Shown piece by piece: positions 1 through 8,406 of a stretch of 64,000 nt of DNA. Below the pieces are notes generated by a model, which saw nothing but the letters and a program-made list of their open reading frames with translations, was not told where the DNA came from and did no database searches. The stretch covers positions 62,001 through 126,000 of the forward strand of contig JADBKR010000002.1 of NCBI GenBank assembly GCA_014896295.1, in the 5' to 3' direction. Position 1 is the stretch's first letter, and every line of letters starts with the position of its first letter. The position numbers were made by a program, and so were the translations under genes. This DNA comes from Limnochordaceae bacterium (GTDB taxonomy: Bacteria > Bacillota > Limnochordia > Limnochordales > Geochordaceae).

Positions 1-396
1 TGGGAGATCGGGGTCGAACGGCCCGTGGGCACGGCACAAACGGCGACCACCAGCCTCGTCCTGACTCCGGTCTCGGCGGGTAGCGAAAGAGCAAGTGCCT
101 GGGGCCTGGGTCTCGGCTGGCGCTGGTATTACCCGTCGTCCCTGGGCGGCGCGTGGTTGGGGCTGGGGGGCGAGGTGATCTGGCCCAACGCCCGGGTGGG
201 CTCGGTGGCAGCTGGCACAGGCCTGACCGTCGTGAACATCGAGGCGGGAGCGCGTACGCCCGTCGAGCGGGTACCGTTGTTCCTGGAGCCGTTCGTGCGG
301 TGGGTGCCGGCGGTATGGGGCGATGCGGCGCTCGTGGAGCTGCCCCGCAGGACGCCGGGCCTGTGGTTGGGTCTCAACGTGGGGTGGGCGTTTTGA
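1..396 (+). CDS. C-terminal part of an unidentified, possibly outer-membrane beta-barrel protein (5' partial)
   Basis: An open frame runs from base 1 to a TGA at 394-396, so the gene starts outside the window; a GTG at 25 is the only internal start with any appeal. The 131 visible residues alternate short Gly/Ala/aromatic-rich stretches with polar turns and end in Trp-Ala-Phe. An aromatic, especially Phe, last residue is the usual C-terminal signature of outer-membrane barrels, but no family was recognised. It lies 47 bp upstream of the pilus genes on the same strand and may be cotranscribed. The barrel reading is inference from composition and the terminal Phe only. Confidence 0.4.
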   Translation, partial: WEIGVERPVGTAQTATTSLVLTPVSAGSERASAWGLGLGWRWYYPSSLGGAWLGLGGEVIWPNARVGSVAAGTGLTVVNIEAGARTPVERVPLFLEPFVRWVPAVWGDAALVELPRRTPGLWLGLNVGWAF

Positions 397-443
397 ACGC
401 GGCCCTGTTTGACCGGGACTCGCAGGAAGAGGGGTGAATCCCC

Positions 444-1751
444 ATGCGTGGCCTGTGGGACAGGCAGACCCTGAGCCAAGCCTCGTCGTCCGTCGATCGG
501 GCCAGTGGTCGGCCCGGCGAGGAGGGCTACTTCCTGGTCATGGCCCTCATCCTCACGACGGCGGTGATGGTAATGGCGAGCGGCCTAGCCCTGGTGAGCA
601 CGGCATCTCTCCGGGCCGCCCAACATGCCCTCGACCGCGCTCGCGCCCTCTACGCCGCCGAGTCGGGGATGAACGCCGCCATCCACGCCGTGGAGACAGG
701 TGCCATCGGCGACGCTCCCTGGAACGCGGAGGTCCCGGGCTGGTACAGGGTGACAGTCAACGGGAAGGACGGCGAGCGGTGCCCGGATATCGCTCGAACA
801 GTCTATGCAGACGGGTGGAGCGGCAGCGTTCACCGTAGGTTCAGCGGTAGAGTGCGTCTCATTACCAGGCCTTTCCCGGGCGAGCCGAATCCGCTCATCA
901 CCGGCCCATGCGGAGCGGACTTGGTCGATCCGCGCCTGGCCCTCAAGCCAATCGATGAGCTGTTTCCCCCGGACCAACAGACGTCGTGGCCGGGAAGACA
1001 ACAAGGAAACGTCTTTCGATCCGCTACCCCGGTCACCGCTCCCCCAGGCAACTCTCTGGTCAGGGGGAATCTCTACCTCGGCCCCGGGACCGTGGTCTCC
1101 GTGCCGCCGGATAGCGAAGTCAACTTGTTCATCACCGGTGACCTCCTAATCGACCATGACGTCACCTTCGACGTCTCCCCCAGGGCCAAGGTGAACATCT
1201 ATACTTACGGCAGTCTTTATCTCGGGGTGAATCAGTTCTGGGCACTTGTGCTGGGAAGCAGGCTGACTGTCAAGAGCGGCGAATACGTGACTTTCCACGT
1301 CCGAGACAGGCTAGTAACGAGCGCAGGGTCCTCCATCGATGTCGCACCTGTGGAAGGCCGGACCGGCGCCGCGGTCTTCCTGGTATCGGACGCATCGGCG
1401 GATTCTATTCAAATCTCTTCTAGCGACAACATCCTGGCGGAAATCATCGACTGGCTGGGGTTGTGCAAGTGGATACCATCTTGGTGTCCTGGCCCCAGCA
1501 AGATGGGTGTTTATGCTCCGACGCGACAACTCACCACGGTATCGGTCCTCTGGATGGATCCGGCCCTGAAGGGAGCGCTGGTTAACACCGCTATCACCAG
1601 TAAGTGCCTTAGGACGGGACTCGAATGGCTTCTTGGCCCATGCACCCCGGGTTACGTGCTTGAGTACGACGACGCTTTGGGAAGTTTTCCGTTCGGTAGA
1701 CTGTCTCGTCTTGTGCCGCGCTCGTGGCGAGAGGAACCCGTCGCTCCATGA
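444..1751 (+). CDS. PilX-like type IV pilus assembly protein
   Basis: A 435-residue protein with one N-terminal hydrophobic helix (about residues 29-55, beginning GEEGYFLVMAL) after a short basic leader, then the ALYAAESG segment typical of PilX N-terminal domains. The remaining ~350 residues are a large polar, probably extracytoplasmic domain rich in beta-forming residues. The Glu at position 5 of true prepilins is absent, as in PilX proteins. ATG at 444 follows an AGAGGGG ribosome site. Its last bases overlap the next pseudopilin start in an ATGA junction, so it belongs to the pseudopilin operon running to 3548. It is expected to act as a minor pilin-like component in the inner membrane; the exact role is not deducible. 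Confidence 0.65.
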   Translation: MRGLWDRQTLSQASSSVDRASGRPGEEGYFLVMALILTTAVMVMASGLALVSTASLRAAQHALDRARALYAAESGMNAAIHAVETGAIGDAPWNAEVPGWYRVTVNGKDGERCPDIARTVYADGWSGSVHRRFSGRVRLITRPFPGEPNPLITGPCGADLVDPRLALKPIDELFPPDQQTSWPGRQQGNVFRSATPVTAPPGNSLVRGNLYLGPGTVVSVPPDSEVNLFITGDLLIDHDVTFDVSPRAKVNIYTYGSLYLGVNQFWALVLGSRLTVKSGEYVTFHVRDRLVTSAGSSIDVAPVEGRTGAAVFLVSDASADSIQISSSDNILAEIIDWLGLCKWIPSWCPGPSKMGVYAPTRQLTTVSVLWMDPALKGALVNTAITSKCLRTGLEWLLGPCTPGYVLEYDDALGSFPFGRLSRLVPRSWREEPVAP

Positions 1752-2182
1752 CTTCCCGTAGTCAGAAGCGGCGTGACACGCACGAGGCGAGGACAACCGG
1801 CTTTACGCTGATCGAGGTGCTGGCCGGAATCACGGTCGTGGCCGTTGCGCTCGCCGGCCTTTTCATGCTTTACACCACGCTCACGCGGGTTGAAGCGCAC
1901 CGGCGACAGTTGACTCAGGCCACGGCAGCGCTGACATCCACCGTCGAGCAGGTCAAAGCCATGCCCTGGAGCCAACTGATTGCCGGGTTTACGGGCGGGG
2001 AATGTCCTTCCGGGCCTCCGGTCGGCCAGAGCCTTGTCCTTCGTTGCACGTTACAGCCCGAGCCCCCGGCCAAGGATCTGGACAGCGCTGGCCTTGTCCG
2101 GATCACAGTCGAGGCGGTGGACGCCAAGACCGGCCGGCGGATCGCGGACATCACGCTCCTTCGCGCCAGGGAAGGGTTCTGA
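1748..2182 (+). CDS. Type IV pilin-like / pseudopilin (GspI or PilV type)
   Basis: A 144-residue prepilin. Residues 18-25 are GFTLIEVL, the class III signal: cleavage is expected after Gly18, leaving Phe1 and Glu5 in the mature protein, followed by a ~20-residue hydrophobic helix. ATG 1748 is preferred over GTG 1724 because it has GAGAGG upstream and overlaps the previous stop as ATGA, suggesting translational coupling. The C-terminal half is a small polar domain with two Cys. It is followed 6 bp later by a second pseudopilin and then by the prepilin peptidase expected to process it. Confidence 0.75.
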   Translation: MTSRSQKRRDTHEARTTGFTLIEVLAGITVVAVALAGLFMLYTTLTRVEAHRRQLTQATAALTSTVEQVKAMPWSQLIAGFTGGECPSGPPVGQSLVLRCTLQPEPPAKDLDSAGLVRITVEAVDAKTGRRIADITLLRAREGF

Positions 2183-2188
2183 CCCGGC

Positions 2189-2767
2189 ATGGAGACGGCT
2201 CCAGCAGTGGAGTGCCGGCATAGGCCCTGCAAGCCCTATCCATACGGTTCGGCTGGCTTCAGTCTGCTCGAAGTCATGCTCGCAACGGCCATTCTCGGGA
2301 TCGTCCTATCCGGGCTGGTCGGCGCCATCATCGGGCTTGCGCGTCTTGACCAAGTCCTGTCCGCCAGGGCCCGTGCCGAGGGCATGGTCACCACCGCGCT
2401 CTCCCAGATCCTGTACGGCAGCGTGCAGCGACCGGGAGTGGTCGCTGCCAGCGCACTGGTCGTCCCCGGCGGGGTCGGCGTCAGCACGGCGCAACTCAAG
2501 TACCGCGTCGATACCCCGGGCGGGGAAACGGTTTACGACTACGCCTGCGAGGCAGGGGCGCTGACGTTGACCGTCACCTCCGGCGGGGTTACCACGGTGC
2601 GGGAGACGCTGCTCTCCCCCGTCGCAGGCTTCACGGCGAGTCTACAGCACCTGTCCGACGGTACACCGGTCGTTCGCATCGAAATCCAGGTCGAGGTGCC
2701 CACGCTTACCGGAACGACCGTCTGGAGCGTGGCCCAGGAGGGGGTTCCGCGCAACGGAGTTTGGTGA
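2189..2767 (+). CDS. Prepilin-type N-terminal domain protein (GspJ/PilW-like pseudopilin)
   Basis: A 192-residue pseudopilin with the cleavage/methylation motif GFSLLEVM at residues 23-30; cleavage after Gly23 would give a mature Phe1 and Glu5. A hydrophobic helix follows (to about residue 48) and then a beta-rich domain of ~140 residues. Size and position after a GspI-like gene match the GspI-GspJ order of type II secretion and type IV pilus minor pseudopilins. The ATG start has a GGGAAGGG site about 13 bases upstream. Nothing is odd except the rather long 23-residue leader. Confidence 0.72.
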   Translation: METAPAVECRHRPCKPYPYGSAGFSLLEVMLATAILGIVLSGLVGAIIGLARLDQVLSARARAEGMVTTALSQILYGSVQRPGVVAASALVVPGGVGVSTAQLKYRVDTPGGETVYDYACEAGALTLTVTSGGVTTVRETLLSPVAGFTASLQHLSDGTPVVRIEIQVEVPTLTGTTVWSVAQEGVPRNGVW

Positions 2768-2786
2768 CCGTGGCGCAAACCTGCCG

Positions 2787-3548
2787 GTGGGCCTGGTGAT
2801 CCCGTTCGTGGCCGCGGTGGGGATGGCCGTCGGTAGCTTCGTGAGCGCTGCCGTTTACAGGTTGACTCGAGGCATCACGGTGGTACGGGGCCGTTCCCGT
2901 TGCCCCCACTGCCAGCACGTGTTGGGTGCCGCGGACCTGGTCCCCCTAGTGAGCTACGTGTGGAGCCGGGGGAGATGCCGCTACTGCGGTCTCCGGATCT
3001 CGCCCATGTACCCGGTGCTCGAGGCAGCATGTGCGTCAGGCTTCGTATTGCTGTGGCTGGCCAGCGCCACTCCCGCCATGTGGGTGGTGCGCGCCACGCT
3101 CTTCACGCTCCTCGTTGCGCTCGTGCTGACGGATCTCCAGGCGGGCACACTGCCCGACGCGCTCACGGTGACGGGGCTCATGCTGGCGACCGGATTCGCC
3201 GCCGCCGGTTGGTCAGTTGGGCTGAGCCAGGCTCTGGTCGGGGCCGCTGTGGGAGCGGCCACGATCCTGGTCATCGTATGGGCCAGCCGGGGTGGGATGG
3301 GCCTCGGGGACGCCAAGATGCTGGCCATGATCGGGGCGTTCCTGGGGCCGTGGGGCGCGCTCGGGACGCTCGTTTGGGGCAGCTTCCTCGGGAGCGTGGT
3401 CGGGGTGGGGCTGCTGCTGACCGGACGGGCGACCCGCAAGACCAAGCTACCGTTCGGGCCGTTCCTGGCGGCCGGGGCTTTGCTGGCCCAGTGGACGGTG
3501 CCCCTCTGGCTGCGGTTCGTTGGACTGGGAGCTCCCCATGGCTCATGA
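2787..3548 (+). CDS. Prepilin leader peptidase / N-methyltransferase (A24 family)
   Basis: A 253-residue polytopic membrane aspartic protease that cleaves and N-methylates prepilins at the cytoplasmic face of the inner membrane. The N-terminal domain has the paired zinc cysteines Cys39/Cys42 and Cys64/Cys67 (CPHC and CRYC) found in bifunctional PilD/GspO enzymes. The catalytic aspartates are visible as Asp116 in LTDLQAGTLPD and Asp175 in the GLGDAKML motif. About seven or eight hydrophobic segments fit the family. GTG 2787 is the chosen start. It closes the pseudopilin operon and faces the convergent radical SAM gene across 143 bp with no obvious gene. Confidence 0.88.
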   Translation: MGLVIPFVAAVGMAVGSFVSAAVYRLTRGITVVRGRSRCPHCQHVLGAADLVPLVSYVWSRGRCRYCGLRISPMYPVLEAACASGFVLLWLASATPAMWVVRATLFTLLVALVLTDLQAGTLPDALTVTGLMLATGFAAAGWSVGLSQALVGAAVGAATILVIVWASRGGMGLGDAKMLAMIGAFLGPWGALGTLVWGSFLGSVVGVGLLLTGRATRKTKLPFGPFLAAGALLAQWTVPLWLRFVGLGAPHGS

Positions 3549-3691
3549 CTTCGCGCTGAGCGTGCGCTCTCGGCGTTGGGCGGGGCAGGTACCAGGCTGC
3601 CGGCCGTATTGGAAGCCGCCGGGGAGGAGCCGGCGCCACGGGGCGGTAGAGGGCACGTTTCTTTTCGAAGCGCCTGGCAGCCGAGGTTGGA

Positions 3692-4633
3692 TCAGCCGTC
3701 GCGGTCGAACCGCCACAGGCCGGCGGCCCGGGCGGCGGCGAGCGCGGCCTCGTACTCGGCGCGCGTGATGCGGCGGGCGAGTTCGGGGAAGGCGCGAGGC
3801 TCGGCCAGCACGCGACCGGCGGGGTAATACTGGGCCATCAGGTTGACATACGTGTCCGGCGACAGCTCCCGGGCCACCCACTGCATGATCTCGGCCGTTC
3901 CCGCGAGGCCGCCCGGCATGACCAGGTGGCGCAGCAGCACGCCGCGGCGGGCGAGCCCGTGCTCGTCGATGACGAGCGGGCCTACCTGGCGGTGCATCTC
4001 CTTGACGGTCCGGCGGGCTACCTCGGGGTAGTCGGGCGCCTTGAGCAGGCGGCGGGAGACGGCCGGATCCCACACCTTGAAGTCGGGCATGTAGATGTCG
4101 ACCACGCCGTCGAGCAGGGCCAGGCTCTCCATGGAGTCGTAGGCCGAGGTGTTGTACACGAGCGGCAGGCGCAGGCCGCCGCGCACCGCGATGACCAGCG
4201 CTTCGAGCACCTGGGGGACGACGTGCTCCGGGGTGACGAGGTTGATGTTGTGGCAGCCGGCGGCCTGCAGGCGCAGCATGAGGGCGGCGAGCTCTTCCGC
4301 GGTGAGTTCCGCGCCCTCGCCTGCCTGGCTGATGTCGAAGTTCTGGCAGAAGACGCAGCGCAGGTTGCACCACGAGAAGAAGATCGTGCCGGAGCCACGC
4401 CGGCCCCGCAGGCATGCTTCCTCGCCGTGGTGCGCAAAGGCGGAGGCGACCCGAGCCAGGCGCCCGGTGCGGCAGGTACGGCGCTGGTCGACCAGGCGGT
4501 CGGCGCCGCAGTTGCGGGGACACAGCCGGCAGGAGGCCAGCGCGGCGACCGCGCGCCCGGCCCGGCGCTCGAGTTCGCCGGACTCGTAGAGGGCCAGGTA
4601 TGCCGGGTACGAGCTCGGGGTCGCCGTCGTCAT
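3692..4633 (-). CDS. PflX-like radical SAM protein
   Basis: A 313-residue radical SAM enzyme of the group related to pyruvate-formate-lyase activases (PflX, COG1313). The S-adenosylmethionine-binding cluster motif is Cys89-x3-Cys93-x2-Cys96 (CNLRCVFC). An additional N-terminal cysteine set (Cys35, Cys38, Cys42, Cys54) is typical of this subgroup and may hold a second Fe-S centre. The rest forms the TIM-barrel half with conserved NLVTPEH. ATG 4633 is preceded by GGAGGAGGGG. It is monocistronic, divergent from the gene at 4993, and has no glycyl-radical partner nearby, so the substrate is unknown. Confidence 0.8.
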   Translation of the reverse strand: MTTATPSSYPAYLALYESGELERRAGRAVAALASCRLCPRNCGADRLVDQRRTCRTGRLARVASAFAHHGEEACLRGRRGSGTIFFSWCNLRCVFCQNFDISQAGEGAELTAEELAALMLRLQAAGCHNINLVTPEHVVPQVLEALVIAVRGGLRLPLVYNTSAYDSMESLALLDGVVDIYMPDFKVWDPAVSRRLLKAPDYPEVARRTVKEMHRQVGPLVIDEHGLARRGVLLRHLVMPGGLAGTAEIMQWVARELSPDTYVNLMAQYYPAGRVLAEPRAFPELARRITRAEYEAALAAARAAGLWRFDRDG

Positions 4634-4992
4634 CCGCCCGGCCCCTCCTCCGGGAGAACGTCTTCACCGCGATCATACCGGCACGCGGCACCGATGAGCC
4701 CAACGCCGGGGGCCGAGGTATCCTGCTGGACGGAACGCCGGGTGGCGAACGGCCTGAGTTCGTGCGGGCGCCGGAGCCGTTCATCGTGAGCGAATCCTGC
4801 GTGGCGACATCCCGGTCGACGAAACTTCGGCCGCGGCAGCCTGTTACGCGAGTGACGCAGTGCGGACGGCATGAGTGGGCTTACGCGGTCCCATGCCTGT
4901 GTCAAACGGGACATAAGCTGTCTTGCGGTGGCCGCGTAATTGCGTTACGATTGCCTCGCACTTCGATGCGCGGGCGGTGATCCCCCACGGCT
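4634..4992. other. 359-bp intergenic region between divergent genes
   Basis: No convincing gene was found here. It must hold promoters for the radical SAM gene on the minus strand and the Clp-N repeat gene on the plus strand. A minus-strand TATGAT (4672-4677) lacks a good -35 partner. A plus-strand candidate is listed separately at 4923-4951. Confidence 0.5.
4923..4951 (+). promoter_or_regulatory. Possible promoter of the Clp-N repeat gene
   Basis: TTGCGG (4923-4928) and TACGAT (4946-4951) are separated by 17 bases, about 40 bases before the ATG at 4993. Both hexamers match the sigma-A consensus only moderately, so this is a weak prediction. Confidence 0.3.
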
Positions 4993-6147
4993 ATGCAGCC
5001 GCCGGGCGTGCCGGCCGAGGCGCTCGAGCGCTTTTCGGTAGCCGTGCGGAAGGTCGTGCGGCAGGCCGCGGAGGAGGCCCGGTTACGTAACCAGCCGGTG
5101 GGCCCGTACCACCTGCTCGTGGCCGCGCTCCTCTCCGAGGAGCTCGCGCCGAAACTGGTCGGCAACCCAACGTGGATGCTCCATCAGGTCATGGCCCTGC
5201 TCCCGCCGAGGCCGCCCGAGTCCGAAGCGCCGCCCGAGCCGCCGGCGCTTTCCGACGAGGCGAAGGAGATCCTGCTCTCCTCCGTGAAGCGGGCCCGGCT
5301 GCACGGCTACCCCTTCGTGCTCGTTGAGCACCTGCTCGTGGCCATCGTGGACCGCCTCTCGTCGGGCCCGGATGCCCCGCTCGTGCAGCGCACCGGTCTC
5401 GCCGTCGAGGCTGCCTTGGCCCAGGGACATTTCACCCCGAAGGCCCGGGAGGCGGTGCGGGTGGCTATGGAAGAGGCTCGCCAGCGCAACCAGCCCGTCG
5501 GCGCTCCGCACTTGCTCCTGGGCGTGCTCCGCTCCGAGGGTATTTCGGTGAGAGTCATCAAGGAGAAGGCCCGGCCTCTGCTCGCCGAACAGGTCGTCGC
5601 GCTCCTGCCACCCAAGCCCGTCGAAGCCGGCCCGGTCTCCGACCCGCCGGGGCTGTCGCAGGAGGCGAAGGAGATCCTGCTGTCCGCTCTTCAGAAGGCC
5701 CGGCTCCTTGACCACCGGTTCGTGGGCACCGAGCACCTGCTGCTGGCCATCGTCGATCGCTCGCCGGCGTACCCGGAGACGGCTCTGCTTCATCAAGCGG
5801 GGCTCACCCCCGAGACCACGACCCAGGAGATCCGGGCCGTGCTGGAGGGCGGCCCCCGCGATACGGTCGTCAGCGTGCGCCTGGATCAGGCAACGCTGCG
5901 CACGGTCGACGCGATGGTTCGGGCCGGGGCGGCACGCAGCCGGTCCGAAGCGGTCTTCTTGCTGGCTCGCAAGGGCATCGAGGCGCATGGCGAGCTCTTC
6001 GTGCAGTTGCAGTCCAAGCTCGCGGAGATCGAGGCGATCGAGGCCGAGATGCGCCAGCTGTTCGGCGCGGCCGCCACGGCGCCGGAAAGCGGCCAGAGCC
6101 CGCCTACGCCCGGCGGATCGGAGCCACCGAAGCCATCAGGCGCTTGA
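4993..6147 (+). CDS. Four Clp-N repeat segments fused to a ribbon-helix-helix domain and coiled tail
   Basis: A 384-residue protein with no AAA+ ATPase module. Four segments resemble the double-repeat Clp N-domain of ClpA/ClpC: about residues 8-65, 78-140, 146-205 and 222-290. Segments 1 and 3 share RNQPVG followed by PH/YHLL; segments 2 and 4 share EAKEILLS and EHLLxAIVDR, so the array is two copies of a two-segment unit. Residues ~295-332 (VSVRLDQATLRTVDAMV, then SRSEA) look like a ribbon-helix-helix DNA-binding fold, followed by a short coiled coil and a Pro/Gly-rich tail. Clp-N domains bind adaptors or unfolded clients; a DNA-linked adaptor or sensor role is inference. The 3' end overlaps convergent pcrA by 44 bp. 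Confidence 0.72.
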   Translation: MQPPGVPAEALERFSVAVRKVVRQAAEEARLRNQPVGPYHLLVAALLSEELAPKLVGNPTWMLHQVMALLPPRPPESEAPPEPPALSDEAKEILLSSVKRARLHGYPFVLVEHLLVAIVDRLSSGPDAPLVQRTGLAVEAALAQGHFTPKAREAVRVAMEEARQRNQPVGAPHLLLGVLRSEGISVRVIKEKARPLLAEQVVALLPPKPVEAGPVSDPPGLSQEAKEILLSALQKARLLDHRFVGTEHLLLAIVDRSPAYPETALLHQAGLTPETTTQEIRAVLEGGPRDTVVSVRLDQATLRTVDAMVRAGAARSRSEAVFLLARKGIEAHGELFVQLQSKLAEIEAIEAEMRQLFGAAATAPESGQSPPTPGGSEPPKPSGA

Positions 6148-8356
6148 TGCCGGCGCCCTCGAAGGCCACGGTCAGGATGGCGTCGCGCCGCCCCGACGGG
6201 TCGACCGCCACCACCGTGCCCTCCCCGAAGCTGTCGTGCACGACCCGATCGCCCGGCTTCCAGCCGGGCGCCGGGCCGCCCGCTCCATCGGCAGCCCCCC
6301 GCCCTGCGGGCTGCGGGGCAGGCCCTATGCTCGCCGCACCCCGGGCTGCCGCCCCGGCGCGCTGCGCCAGGCTGATGGCCTCTCGCTCCACCCGCTCGCG
6401 CGACCACGTCTCGCTCACGTCCTCGATGGCCTCCCGGGGCATCTCGTCGACGAAGCGCGACACGGGGTTGGCGACCAGCTGCCCCCACATCACCCGGCTG
6501 CGGGCGCACGTGAGGTAGAGCTTCTCCTTGGCCCGGGTCACGCCGACGTAGCACAGCCGGCGCTCCTCCTCCAGGTCCGACGCCTCGAAGGTGCTGCGGG
6601 CGTGCGGCAGGATCCCCTCCTCCATCCCCACCAGGAAGACCACCGGAAACTCCAGCCCTTTGGCCGAGTGGAGCGTCATGAGCGTGACCACCCGGGCGCT
6701 TTCGTCGTAGTCGTCGACGTCGGACATGAGCGCCACGTGCGCCAGGAAGTCGTCGAGCCCGCCCTCGGGATGCTCCTGCTCCCAGCGCGTCGCAAGCGAC
6801 AGCAGCTCCTCGAGGTTTTCGATGCGGGCCTGGGCCTCTTCGGTCCGCTCCTGCTCGAGCATGTCGAGGTACCCGGACTCCTTGATCACCTGCTCGATGA
6901 GCCCGGTGAGGCCGTGCTCCCCGAGCGTCCCGCCCGCCAGCGCCCGCCACCGCACGAGTTGCCCGGCGAAGGCCCGCATCGCCTGAGCCACGGGCCGCGT
7001 GAACACGCCCGCCTCGCACGCCGCCTCCAGCGCGGCCCCATCGCCCGGCTCCACGCCGTGTTGCCGGGCCCACGCCACCAGGCGTTCGACGGTGGTCTCT
7101 CCCACGCCCCGCCGCGGCACGTTGACGATCCGCCGCAGGCTCACCACGTCGCCCGGCGACGCGATCAGGCGCAAGTAGGCGAGGATGTCCTTGATCTCCT
7201 TGCGTTCGTAGAAGCGAAGGCCCGCCACGATGCGGTACGGGATCTGGTGGGCCAGAAACGCCTCCTCGAACGTCCGGGACTGCGCGTGCGTGCGGTAGAG
7301 CAGCACGAAGCTGTCCCACGAGCGCTTGCCCTCCTGCACGCCCCGCAGGATCTGCAGGGCCACGAAGGTCGCCTCGCCCCGCTCGTCCTCGGCCCTGCAG
7401 AAGGTGATGGGGGCGCCGGCGGCGTTGTGCGTCCACAGGCGCTTGTCGAGGCGCTCCGTGTTGTGGCGGATGAGCCGGTTGGCCGCCTCCACGATGGTCT
7501 TCGTCGAACGATAGTTTTGCTCGAGCCGCACCACCCGCGCCCCGGGGTAGTCCCGTTCGAAGGAGAGGATGTTGCGGATGTCGGCCCCCCGCCAGCCGTA
7601 GATGGACTGCATCTCGTCGCCCACGACCATGAGGTTGCGGTGGGCCTGCGACAAGAGGCGCACCAGCTGGTACTGGGCGTGGTTGGTGTCCTGGTACTCG
7701 TCCACCAGGATGAAGCGGAAGCGCCGCTGGTACTTCTCCAGCACCGCCGGGTGCTCCCGCAACAGGCGCACCGTCTCCACCAGCAGGTCGTCGAAGTCGA
7801 GGGCCCTCGCCTCTCGCATGAGCTGCTGGTAGCGCTCGAACGCCCTCGCCACCGTCCGGTCGTAGACCGAGCGAGCCTCGGCGGCGGCCTGCTCAGGCCC
7901 GATGAGTTCGTTTTTCCACCGGGAGCAGGCGGCGAGCACCCCGCGCGGGTCGTAGCGCTTGGGGTCGATGTTGAGTGCCTTGAGGGCCTCGCGCATGACC
8001 TGCACCTGGTCGGGGGTGTCGAAGATGGCGAAGTCGTGGGGAACTCCCACGTGCGGCCCGTCACGGCGCAGGATCTGCACGCAGGTCGCGTGGAACGTCC
8101 CCACCCACGCCCTCTCGGACAGGCCCGGCCCCAGGAGCTGGCGCAGGCGCTGGACCATCTGCTGCGCCGCCTTGTTGGTGAAGGTGACCGCCAGGATCTC
8201 GTCGGGCGCGGCCGCCCCGGTGGCGATGAGGTACGCCACCCGGTAGGTCAGTACCCGGGTCTTGCCGCTGCCGGGGCCGGCCACCACCAGAAGCGGTCCC
8301 TCGACGTGCTGCACCGCCTCTCGCTGCGCCTCGTTGAGGCCCTGCAGGAACGGCAC
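6104..8356 (-). CDS. pcrA: UvrD/PcrA-type ATP-dependent DNA helicase
   Basis: An SF1A 3'-5' DNA helicase acting in repair and rolling-circle replication. From GTG 8356 it has 750 residues, normal for PcrA. Motif I is AGPGSGKT at residues 26-33, motif II LVDEYQDT near residue 215, and motifs such as QNYRST and VTRAKEKLYL follow. The C-terminus carries the small PcrA Tudor-like segment (GDRVVHDSFGEGTV). The frame stays open upstream into hisIE, but only because of an indel there; after the true hisIE stop at 8407 the first good in-frame start is GTG 8356, without a clear ribosome site, so the start is uncertain. Last gene of the histidine operon direction. Confidence 0.9.
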   Translation of the reverse strand: MPFLQGLNEAQREAVQHVEGPLLVVAGPGSGKTRVLTYRVAYLIATGAAAPDEILAVTFTNKAAQQMVQRLRQLLGPGLSERAWVGTFHATCVQILRRDGPHVGVPHDFAIFDTPDQVQVMREALKALNIDPKRYDPRGVLAACSRWKNELIGPEQAAAEARSVYDRTVARAFERYQQLMREARALDFDDLLVETVRLLREHPAVLEKYQRRFRFILVDEYQDTNHAQYQLVRLLSQAHRNLMVVGDEMQSIYGWRGADIRNILSFERDYPGARVVRLEQNYRSTKTIVEAANRLIRHNTERLDKRLWTHNAAGAPITFCRAEDERGEATFVALQILRGVQEGKRSWDSFVLLYRTHAQSRTFEEAFLAHQIPYRIVAGLRFYERKEIKDILAYLRLIASPGDVVSLRRIVNVPRRGVGETTVERLVAWARQHGVEPGDGAALEAACEAGVFTRPVAQAMRAFAGQLVRWRALAGGTLGEHGLTGLIEQVIKESGYLDMLEQERTEEAQARIENLEELLSLATRWEQEHPEGGLDDFLAHVALMSDVDDYDESARVVTLMTLHSAKGLEFPVVFLVGMEEGILPHARSTFEASDLEEERRLCYVGVTRAKEKLYLTCARSRVMWGQLVANPVSRFVDEMPREAIEDVSETWSRERVEREAISLAQRAGAAARGAASIGPAPQPAGRGAADGAGGPAPGWKPGDRVVHDSFGEGTVVAVDPSGRRDAILTVAFEGAGIKRLMASVAPIRRA

Positions 8357-8406
8357 GAGCGCGGCCGGCGGCGCTTCGCCGGCTCTGGATCGGGTATGAG
8401 GAGCAG

